From positions 13,902 to 52,206 of the forward strand of contig JAHFRV010000020.1 of the NCBI GenBank assembly GCA_023266095.1: a stretch of 38,305 bases of DNA. The letters are read 5' to 3'. Shown here piece by piece: positions 30,737 to 38,305 of this stretch. The stretch comes from Gammaproteobacteria bacterium. Its GTDB lineage: Bacteria > Pseudomonadota > Gammaproteobacteria > DRLM01. The translations under genes were made by a program, and so were the position numbers. The notes below the pieces were generated by a model. It did not search any database and was not told the DNA's origin. It saw only the letters and a program-made list of their open reading frames with translations. The stretch's first letter is position 1; each line of letters opens with the position of its first letter.

Positions 30737-32341
30737 ATGCCAACACTCATTCTGCAATTCCCCGCCGGGCGTTATCACGCCACGCCGTGGGGGCATCACG
30801 TCAACGAAGGCATGATTGAATGGCCGCCTTCGCCTTGGCGTTTGCTGCGTGGTCTTCTCGCAACTGGCTACGCCACCATGCACTGGCCTGCCGCTGGAGC
30901 GCCGCCAGAGGCGAGATCCTTGATTGAAAAGCTGGCCGCCGTGCTGCCTTGCTATGTGTTACCCAAGGCTGTTGGTACGCACAGCCGCCATTACATGCCG
31001 ATGGCGCGTTTCAAGAATGGCCGCGAGGAGACCTGTCTGGTGTTCGACACCTGGGCGCGAGTCTCTGGCGAACTGGCGGTGACATGGGATGTTCCGCTAT
31101 CGCCGGATGAGCAGGTGCTGCTTGAGCAGCTTGCCGAACGCATGGGCTATCTCGGACGTTCAGAGAGCTGGATCAATGCGCATGTCGCTACGCCGAGTGA
31201 GGCGGTGGTGCAAGGCGAACGTTGCTGGCCTGAAGGCAGAGAAGCTCCGCTCGAATCAGGCTGGGAACAGGTGCCCATGTATGCGCCCATCGCCGCCACA
31301 GCGTATGTCGAGTGGCGCGACAAAGCCGTCGCCAAGGTGATGGAGGATATGCCTCAACCAGAGCCAGGCAAGAAACCCACCGCCAAAATGAAGAAGGAGT
31401 TGGAAAAAGCCACAAAGCCTTACCCGCTCGATCTGTTGGCGTGTCTACAGATGCAGACATCAGAACTTCAGGGGTTTGGCTGGAATCAACCACCGGGTAG
31501 CCAGCGTGTGTTCTATTGGCGTAAGGCGAATGCAATCGAAGTGGGTGTACCGAAAATTCATCGTGTGCGTGAAGTTACTCCTGTTGAAGCCATGTTGCTG
31601 GCGATGGCGACGCAAAGTGGCAGTGAACACGCCCTACCTAGCGTAACCCGCACCCTTTCCCAAGCTGAAATGTTGCATCGCCAACTGGTAGGCAGTCTGC
31701 GGGGGCGTCACAACATCGTGCTTACTGGTTGTGATGAGCAAAGAAAGCCGCTGACGTTGCCGCATCAACATGCGCACATCCTCCCGCTGGACATGAATGG
31801 CGATGGACATCTCGACCATATTCTGGTCTGGGCGCCGATGGGGTTGGATGGTGAGGCGCAGTCAGCTATTCGCAATGCACGCCGAACATATACCAAAGGT
31901 GGAGTAGGGGTGTTACGCCTTGCCCTTGCGGGTGCCGCCAGCCTGGATGAGTTGTTGGTCTTGTCTGGAGAGTATGGCGCAGGCTTGCGCAAGGTTTTGC
32001 ATAAAGGCACCGAATGGATCAGCGCAACTCCCTTTGTTCCACCTCGCTATGTGAAGAAGAATGGGGCGCATACGCTTGAGGGGCAGGTGAGAGCAGAGTT
32101 GGCATCCCGCAATCTGCCTGATGTGATTGATGTGCAGGTGCTTGATCCTCATGAGCATGATTTAGCGCGGCGCCAACGCCATTTCATTCGCACGCGCCGA
32201 TTTGGGCCGGCTCCGCCGATCGACTGCGGATTTGCGCTACAGTTGAGATTTGCCGAGCCTGTGCAAGGACCTATTTGTCTGGGTTACGGTAGCCACTTCG
32301 GTCTTGGAATGTTCCGCACCATTCCGGATCAACAAGCATGA
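30737..32341 (+). CDS. csb2: Csb2 (GSU0054 family), Cas5-Cas6 fusion of type I-G
   Basis: 534 residues. The N-terminal part (FPAGRYHATPWGHHVNEGMI, PPSPWRLLRGL) is the Cas5-like half that caps the crRNA 5' end. The C-terminal half is Cas6-like and ends with the glycine-rich RAMP loop LGYGSHFGLGMFR, so this subunit should also cut pre-crRNA at the repeat hairpin. Length and order (csx17-csb1-csb2) fit type I-G. A GGAGG at the end of csb1 serves as ribosome binding site. Its TGA overlaps the start of the next small gene. Confidence 0.92.
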   Translation: MPTLILQFPAGRYHATPWGHHVNEGMIEWPPSPWRLLRGLLATGYATMHWPAAGAPPEARSLIEKLAAVLPCYVLPKAVGTHSRHYMPMARFKNGREETCLVFDTWARVSGELAVTWDVPLSPDEQVLLEQLAERMGYLGRSESWINAHVATPSEAVVQGERCWPEGREAPLESGWEQVPMYAPIAATAYVEWRDKAVAKVMEDMPQPEPGKKPTAKMKKELEKATKPYPLDLLACLQMQTSELQGFGWNQPPGSQRVFYWRKANAIEVGVPKIHRVREVTPVEAMLLAMATQSGSEHALPSVTRTLSQAEMLHRQLVGSLRGRHNIVLTGCDEQRKPLTLPHQHAHILPLDMNGDGHLDHILVWAPMGLDGEAQSAIRNARRTYTKGGVGVLRLALAGAASLDELLVLSGEYGAGLRKVLHKGTEWISATPFVPPRYVKKNGAHTLEGQVRAELASRNLPDVIDVQVLDPHEHDLARRQRHFIRTRRFGPAPPIDCGFALQLRFAEPVQGPICLGYGSHFGLGMFRTIPDQQA

Positions 32342-32622
32342 ATAACACCACTACCGACCTCCACCCCAACGACCGCGTTTTCCACCCAAAATTCGGTTTC
32401 GGCACTATTCTCGAACGTGATGAGAATGGGCGTTTGTCAGTGCGGTTTGACCACCATGGCACCAAGTGGTTGGTGTTGAAGTATGCGCAGTCGTGCTGGG
32501 TGACGGCGGAGGAAGAGGCACGCACAGCACTTCCAGAAATTGTTATCGATGCATGCGGCAGTTTGCGGCAACGCTGGATATGGGCGCTTTGTTCGTCTCG
32601 CATGTCCCCGCCTTTGAGATAA
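32338..32622 (+). CDS. Small DUF3553/Tudor-like protein in the cas operon
   Basis: 94 residues. Residues about 9-50 (DRVFHPKFGFGTILERDENG, then SVRFDHHGTKWLVLKYA) match the beta-barrel of the DUF3553/UvrD C-terminal Tudor-like domain (VxHPxFGxGxV...VxFxxxGxKxL). In UvrD/PcrA this domain contacts RNA polymerase or repair partners. The C-terminal 40 residues are not conserved in a way I recognise. The gene fills the whole space between csb2 (ATGA overlap) and cas4-cas1 (5-bp gap), which supports it being real and co-translated. It is not a standard component of type I-G. Confidence 0.72.
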   Translation: MNNTTTDLHPNDRVFHPKFGFGTILERDENGRLSVRFDHHGTKWLVLKYAQSCWVTAEEEARTALPEIVIDACGSLRQRWIWALCSSRMSPPLR

Positions 32623-32627
32623 ACGAC

Positions 32628-34340
32628 ATGTCGGAAGAGGTCCAAAAAGAACTCCCTCTTCCCTTCCCGGAGCTGTCCGGGGATCTGCCGTTGCTGCCGG
32701 CCCGTATGATCAACGAATACGAGTATTGTCCGCGCCTCGCGTATCTCGAATGGGTGCAGGGCGAGTGGGCGGAGTCCGCCGATACGGTCGAGGGACGCTA
32801 TAGCCACCGCCGGGTTGATAAGCCGTCCGGTGAGTTACCGCCGCCGGAAAATGCCGATGATGAAGAGCGCATACACGTGCGTTCGATTACGCTTTCGTCC
32901 AGCCGCCTTGGTCTCGTCGCGAAATTGGATTTGATCGAGGGTGAGGGCAACGTCGTCACGCCCGTGGAATATAAACGCGGCAAGCGCCCTCATGTGGCGA
33001 GGGGCGCCTATACACCCGAATTGGTGCAGGTGTGTGTGCAGGCCATGTTGCTCGAGGAGCATGGCTATGTTTGTGAGGAAGGCGCCATCTATTTCGTTCA
33101 GTCCAAGGAACGGGTGCGAGTCATTTTTGACGAGGAGTTACGGGCGCAGACATTGTCGGCCGTGAATGGGCTGCGGTTGCTCGCTGCCGGTGGCAAGATG
33201 CCGCCGCCGTTGGAGGATAGCCCCAAATGTCCGCGCTGTTCCTTGGTGGGAATATGTCTGCCGGATGAGGTGAATTTCTTGCGGCGTGCCGGAGTGAATC
33301 CGCGGCCGCTGGCGGTGGCGCACGATACGGCGTTGCCGCTTTATGTACAGGCCAATCAGGCGCGCGTCTCCAAGAAAGGGGAGGTCCTGGAGGTGTCGGT
33401 GGACGACAAACTGGCCGCGTCGGCGCGCTTGGCGGAGGTGTCGCAAGTGGTGGTGATGGGGAATGTCTATATCACCACGCCGTGTTTGCAGGAGTTGATG
33501 AGCCGCGATATTCCTGTGACGTGGCATTCCTATGGGGGTTGGTTCTTTGGCCATACCATGGGGACAGGACACAAGAACGTCGAGCTGCGGACGGTGCAAT
33601 ATAAGGCGAGCTTTGATAACTCCATTTGCCTGCGCTTGGCCAAGGGGCTGGTCAAGGCCAAGATTCAGAACGGCAGAACCTTGTTGCGCCGCAATTGGCG
33701 CGGGGATGACAAGGCTGACGATCTGATGGAAGAATTCAAGCGCGATATTGATCAAGTAGGCCGCGTGAAAGATTTGCAGATGCTGCTCGGCGTGGAAGGC
33801 AATGCAGCCGCGCGTTATTTCGGCGCTTTTCCACAGATCATTAAGCAAGATGCCGATGCCAAGAGCTTTTCATTCGACTTTATGCAGCGTAACCGTCGCC
33901 CGCCGACGGACCCGGTTAACGCCATGCTGTCTTTTTCCTACACGTTGCTGGTGCGCACGTGGACCGTGACGCTAAGCGCGGTTGGCTTCGATCCCTACAA
34001 AGGGTTTTATCATCAACCCAGATACGGGCGGCCTGCATTGGCGCTCGATATGATGGAGCCTTTTAGGCCACTGATTGCGGATTCTACCGTGATCACGGCC
34101 ATCAATAATGGGGAAGTGCGCCCCAGTGATTTCATCAAGGCCGGTGGCGGCGTTGCCCTTACCAGCGACGGGCGAAAGCGCTTTATCGCGGCTTTCGAGC
34201 GGCGGTTGAGCCATGAAGTGACTCATCCTTTGTTCGGCTATAAGTTGAGCTATCGCCGTCTCATCGAGTTGCAGGCGCGGCTGTTGGGGCGTTACCTGCT
34301 GGGCGATTTGGATGATTATCCCAACTTCACCACCCGCTGA
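32628..34340 (+). CDS. cas4-cas1: Cas4-Cas1 fusion, adaptation nuclease and integrase
   Basis: 570 residues from the ATG at 32628; the frame opens further upstream, but that part overlaps the small gene. Cas4 comes first: Cys34 in NEYEYCPRLAYLEW, the RecB motif VEYKRGK, and CPRCSLVGIC completing the four-cysteine Fe-S cluster. Cas1 starts near residue 230: the active-site E lies in LGVEGNAAARYF, the H in FYHQPRYGRPALALDMMEPF, and the acidic partner just beyond. Cas4-Cas1 fusions are typical of type I-G and trim prespacers and select PAMs before integration. TGATG overlap with cas2. Confidence 0.95.
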   Translation: MSEEVQKELPLPFPELSGDLPLLPARMINEYEYCPRLAYLEWVQGEWAESADTVEGRYSHRRVDKPSGELPPPENADDEERIHVRSITLSSSRLGLVAKLDLIEGEGNVVTPVEYKRGKRPHVARGAYTPELVQVCVQAMLLEEHGYVCEEGAIYFVQSKERVRVIFDEELRAQTLSAVNGLRLLAAGGKMPPPLEDSPKCPRCSLVGICLPDEVNFLRRAGVNPRPLAVAHDTALPLYVQANQARVSKKGEVLEVSVDDKLAASARLAEVSQVVVMGNVYITTPCLQELMSRDIPVTWHSYGGWFFGHTMGTGHKNVELRTVQYKASFDNSICLRLAKGLVKAKIQNGRTLLRRNWRGDDKADDLMEEFKRDIDQVGRVKDLQMLLGVEGNAAARYFGAFPQIIKQDADAKSFSFDFMQRNRRPPTDPVNAMLSFSYTLLVRTWTVTLSAVGFDPYKGFYHQPRYGRPALALDMMEPFRPLIADSTVITAINNGEVRPSDFIKAGGGVALTSDGRKRFIAAFERRLSHEVTHPLFGYKLSYRRLIELQARLLGRYLLGDLDDYPNFTTR

Positions 34341-34636
34341 TGCCGATGGACGAACACATTTATATAGTGGCCTACGACATTGCCGACCAGAAGCGTTGGC
34401 GTGCCGTGTTCAAGCTTATGCAGGGGTATGGAGAGTGGTTGCAGCTTTCCCTATTCCAGTGCCGGTTAAATCGGCGTCGACATGCCGAGCTGCTTGTCAC
34501 CGTGGCCGAGATTATTCATCATGACCACGATCATGTGTTAATCATGGACGTGGGCCCCACCGAATCGGTCACGCCCAAAGTGGTCAGTCTGGGTAAGACG
34601 TTTAAACCGGTCGAGCGCGAGCCGGTTATTGTGTAG
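34340..34636 (+). CDS. cas2: CRISPR-associated protein Cas2
   Basis: 98 residues with the ferredoxin-like Cas2 fold: YIVAYDIADQKRWRAVFKLM with the first-strand Asp, then GEWLQLSLFQCRL and HVLIMDVGPTES. It dimerises and holds Cas1 in the integrase complex. It starts at an ATG that shares a base with the cas4-cas1 TGA; a second ATG lies two codons on. AACCGG/CCGGTT (34605-34627) near the 3' end can form a hairpin 9 bases before a T9 run, a possible weak terminator. Confidence 0.95.
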   Translation: MPMDEHIYIVAYDIADQKRWRAVFKLMQGYGEWLQLSLFQCRLNRRRHAELLVTVAEIIHHDHDHVLIMDVGPTESVTPKVVSLGKTFKPVEREPVIV

Positions 34637-34843
34637 TTTTTTTTTGCCTATGGGGCGCGAGCGGTGTGATGTTGAAGAAAAACCCGGGGAGCGCTCGCGA
34701 TGGGTAAGCTCTTTAAAAATTTGGAAAAATGTAACTGGGATTGGTAAGATGGCGGCCTTACAGGGAGAACTATGGTTGAAAATGAACTACCTCTCGCATG
34801 TGAAGCGGATATTCCTTGCCGCATATGGCCCCCAAGGGGGGCC
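34637..34843 (+). promoter_or_regulatory. CRISPR leader
   Basis: 207 bp between cas2 and the first repeat, opening with T9 (34637-34645). A promoter-like pair lies at 34721-34750: TTGGAA, 18-base spacer, TAAGAT with an upstream TGG (extended -10), so transcription would begin about 85 bp before the first repeat. It ends with a 17-base inverted repeat GGCCCCC-AAG-GGGGGCC (34827-34843) that touches the first repeat. Array polarity (leader on the cas2 side) follows from the repeat 3' end ATTGAAG(G/C) and from the base-change pattern. Confidence 0.8.
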
Positions 34844-37800
34844 GACATCCTCAGCATTACGCTGAGGCCTCATTGAAGGATACAGACCGCGGCGGTCGCG
34901 GCACCCGCCGCCGCCGACATCCTCAGCATTACGCTGAGGCCTCATTGAAGGTCATCGGCTCGCGGCGCGGGCTTCACGCTGAGTTATGACATCCTCAGCA
35001 TTACGCTGAGGCCTCATTGAAGGTGTTGGCCGAGGTGGGCAAGACAAGTGTGGTGATCCAGACATCCTCAGCATTACGCTGAGGCCTCATTGAAGGAGGA
35101 TGTCCATCAGGCTGACGAAGGTGGCGGCGAGACGACATCCTCAGCATTACGCTGAGGCCTCATTGAAGGAGGATTGCAACCGCCCGGCCACGGAGGCGGC
35201 GCCAGGACATCCTCAGCATTACGCTGAGGCCTCATTGAAGGGTGCTTCGCGCGCACTACCAGCCGGTGTTTGATTTCGACATCCTCAGCATTACGCTGAG
35301 GCCTCATTGAAGGCGTTCAAGGTCGGCTTGTTTGTCGGCCTTGATCTGACATCCTCAGCATTACGCTGAGGCCTCATTGAAGGTGGTGGGCGTTCCCATT
35401 GCTCACAGGCATTGATGCGACATCCTCAGCATTACGCTGAGGCCTCATTGAAGGATCGCGCTGGATGATCTGGCCCACGTGCTCCACCCGCGACATCCTC
35501 AGCATTACGCTGAGGCCTCATTGAAGGCCATTTTGTGCCGAACAATCCGCCGCCGGTGATCGAGGACATCCTCAGCATTACGCTGAGGCCTCATTGAAGG
35601 AGCACCGTGCGCGCGGATCGCGAAGGGGTGCTGCCGACATCCTCAGCATTACGCTGAGGCCTCATTGAAGGCCGGGTTCGACGCGTCAGCGGCGACAACC
35701 TCCTTCCCGACATCCTCAGCATTACGCTGAGGCCTCATTGAAGGGGTTCGCGTGGATCATGCTGTTCACGGTCTGCGACCGCGACATCCTCAGCATTACG
35801 CTGAGGCCTCATTGAAGGGATGTGATGTTTCGCCATGCCGATGGTGCGCTGAGCCAGACATCCTCAGCATTACGCTGAGGCCTCATTGAAGGGTCGCGCT
35901 TGCTTTGTCGTGCGCAACACCATAAGGCGGACATCCTCAGCATTACGCTGAGGCCTCATTGAAGGCGAAAGTTTCTTTGGGTGTTCGGCGGTTGGCTTGC
36001 TGACATCCTCAGCATTACGCTGAGGCCTCATTGAAGGTTGAGTCGTTGGGTGGTCATGTTGATCATGGTCTGTGACATCCTCAGCATTACGCTGAGGCCT
36101 CATTGAAGGCAAGCTGGTTCTGTCCGATACTTCGACTACCACGCTAGACATCCTCAGCATTACGCTGAGGCCTCATTGAAGGTGCAGTAGCAACAGCTCG
36201 AAGGTCCCGCCGCTGGTCGACATCCTCAGCATTACGCTGAGGCCTCATTGAAGGGACGATCTCAAGCGGGCAAGTAGACGCGGCGCCCCTTGACATCCTC
36301 AGCATTACGCTGAGGCCTCATTGAAGGTCGGGCAAAGCGCGAAGGCCGGCGCGCGCTGACATGGACATCCTCAGCATTACGCTGAGGCCTCATTGAAGGG
36401 TGGTTGGAAGCTCTCTTAGCGACTCTGCTCAAGCCGACATCCTCAGCATTACGCTGAGGCCTCATTGAAGGATTCCGTCGATGTAGTTGTCGCACAGGAT
36501 GCGCACGACATCCTCAGCATTACGCTGAGGCCTCATTGAAGGGGTACGGCGGCGCGATCGCTGCCAGCCGGACGAGGCTGGACATCCTCAGCATTACGCT
36601 GAGGCCTCATTGAAGGTTCTCGACCGCGAGCCGATAGTGCTTGTCGCGCACAGACATCCTCAGCATTACGCTGAGGCCTCATTGAAGGTTTTCGCCTTCG
36701 ATCCAATGTACCAATTCGGCGCACGACATCCTCAGCATTACGCTGAGGCCTCATTGAAGGTGCGGAGGCGGTGCCGAGCTAGATACTCGCAGAAGCTGAC
36801 ATCCTCAGCATTACGCTGAGGCCTCATTGAAGGTGAGGATTGCAAGTATTTTGCTTCTCGCGGTATGTGGACATCCTCAGCATTACGCTGAGGCCTCATT
36901 GAAGGTCGAACAGGCCGAACAGGATGGACTTCGCGGACGCGACATCCTCAGCATTACGCTGAGGCCTCATTGAAGGAGCGTAAGCCCCGTATCTCGCAGC
37001 CTCTTGGCCTCGACATCCTCAGCATTACGCTGAGGCCTCATTGAAGGAAAAATGATTTGCAATGCCACGCTGACAGGCACGGGGACATCCTCAGCATTAC
37101 GCTGAGGCCTCATTGAAGGCTGGGAGCGCGCCGCATGATTTCTCACAACCGTGTAGACATCCTCAGCATTACGCTGAGGCCTCATTGAAGGACGCGCGCG
37201 TCGAGGAAGCATTGAAAGTTATCGCGACATCCTCAGCATTACGCTGAGGCCTCATTGAAGCGTAAAATCGCTGAGGGCAGTCTGTAATTCCTGAGCGGAC
37301 ATCCTCAGCATTACGCTGAGGCCTCATTGAAGCGATATGGCTCAGCGCGCCATCAGCATGGCGAAACATCGACATCCTCAGCATTACGCTGAGGCCTCAT
37401 TGAAGCGTCGCGGAACTTGGGGTTGCAAGGGGCGGCAAGCTCGACATCCTCAGCATTACGCTGAGGCCTCATTGAAGCCGCGAGGTATCGGTATTTGTCG
37501 GCCCACTCCTGCGTGGACATCCTCAGCATTACGCTGAGGCCTCATTGAAGCAGCACCGGCAACAAAATCTACCTGTCCAGTATCGGCGGACATCCTCAGC
37601 ATTACGCTGAGGCCTCATTGAAGCAGCGTTGGGCCACTATCACAAACCAAGTGTCGCGCTGACATCCTCAGCATTACGCTGAGGCCTCATTGAAGCCACG
37701 GTTTTAATGTCATACCGGCCGTTGGCCGCGTAGACATCCTCAGCATTACGCTGAGGCCTCATTGAAGCGGCGGTACGACAGTGCCTGGCTGAGGATCACC

Positions 37801-38131
37801 AGCAGGACATCCTCAGCATTACGCTGAGGCCTCATTGAAGCGTGTACTGGCTTGGATGGGACGACGCCACGTGGATAGACATCCTCAGCATTACGCTGAG
37901 GCCTCATTGAAGCCTCGCCATGAGCCGGCACGCACACGGTAAGCACAGGACATCCTCAGCATTACGCTGAGGCCTCATTGAAGCGAAGCGGTAGCGATTC
38001 GGTACGCCGCCGGTCATCCACTGACATCCTCAGCATTACGCTGAGGCCTCATTGAAGCAATCAATGACGTTTTGTCATAGCCTTGCTTAAACACCGACAT
38101 CCTCAGCATTACGCTGAGGCCTCATTGAAGC
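34844..38131 (+). CRISPR. CRISPR array, 46 repeats of 36 bp and 45 spacers
   Basis: The repeat is GACAT, stem CCTCAGC, loop ATTAC, stem GCTGAGG, then CCTCATTGAAG and a last base G or C. I counted 46 copies, all otherwise identical, including the last one. Repeats 1-33 end in G; repeats 34-46 end in C (first C at 37261). Spacers are 34-38 bp, mostly 36-37. The 7-bp hairpin would be the crRNA processing site, leaving an 8-base tag ATTGAAG(G/C) on the spacer 5' side, as for Cas6 products. Many spacers read as open coding sequence. Spacers 14 (35819-35856) and 35 (37334-37370) are related in opposite orientation. The array belongs to the type I-G operon just upstream. Confidence 0.98.
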
Positions 38132-38305
38132 TATGCTGACGATAAAACTGCGCTGATAATCGGAACCGGCAGTTAAAGGGGTCCGACCCGAATGGCACTT
38201 ACTTAAGCGCAAGGGGTTGAATTACAAGTTAGAAGAGACCGGAACCATGGTAGGCTGCAAATCGCCAAACCCACACCCTACCAACAGGAACCGGTCTTCA
38301 TGCAG
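38132..38305 (+). other. Region after the array; possible start of an insertion sequence
   Basis: GGGTC-C-GACCC (38179-38189) is a short palindrome. A larger broken inverted repeat follows: AGACCGG (38236-38242) with CCGGTCT (38291-38297), and TGGTAGG (38248-38254) with CCTACCA (38277-38283). An ATG at 38300, directly after the second arm, runs off the window edge. A structured leader just before a start codon is common in insertion sequences, but no transposase sequence is visible, so the call is weak. Confidence 0.3.

Noticed and set aside
35097-35104. Spacer 4 begins AGGATGTC, the complement of the repeat start GACATCCT
   Set aside because: Eight bases are short enough for chance, and the neighbouring repeats are normal.
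34987-36800. Long open frames across the CRISPR array containing MRPQRNAEDV repeats
   Set aside because: They are translations of the 36-bp repeat and its spacers on the minus strand, not genes.

Overview
The window looks like chromosomal DNA of a gammaproteobacterium of moderately high GC content. The evidence is gene content and synteny: glrK-qseG-glrR, the prkA/yeaH/spoVR stress trio, pepA with holC and valS, and divergent lptFG. An exosortase (PEP-CTERM)-associated acyltransferase and a MITE-like palindrome suggest an environmental lineage rather than an enteric one. The genus cannot be fixed from the sequence alone.

Positions 1-20300 are mostly core. On the minus strand lie prkA, a DUF444 protein and a SpoVR protein that runs off the window edge; a good sigma-54 promoter sits upstream of prkA. 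Then come prfC (+), the GlrR/QseG/GlrK two-component operon (-), an exosortase-associated acyltransferase (+), holC - small hypothetical - valS (-), pepA (-), lptF-lptG (+) and an RCC1-repeat lipoprotein (-). valS carries an in-frame palindromic repeat.

Positions 20500-38305 are accessory and centred on defence. A WYL-domain regulator is followed by a MITE-like inverted repeat, a UPF0149/SEC-C protein, and the scar of an older CRISPR locus: a frameshifted, truncated Cas3 HD domain joined to the tail of a second WYL gene. Next is a complete type I-G (formerly I-U) CRISPR-Cas operon, all on the + strand: cas3 (helicase then HD), csx17 (cas8g), csb1 (cas7), csb2 (cas5-cas6), a small DUF3553-like gene, cas4-cas1 fusion and cas2. 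A 207-bp leader and an array of 46 repeats and 45 spacers follow. The last 170 bp look like the start of an insertion sequence.

The most unusual feature is at the 3' end of cas3. The reading frame continues without a stop into a Fic (AMP-transferase-like) domain. Inside the linker, in the +1 frame and with its own strong ribosome binding site, lies a 62-codon ORF with the (S/T)xxxE(G/N) motif typical of Fic antitoxins. So a toxin-antitoxin-like pair appears to be built into the effector gene of a CRISPR operon, with the antitoxin overprinted on the fusion linker. The array also holds two spacers, far apart in acquisition order, that match the same protospacer region on opposite strands and differ only at synonymous codon positions.
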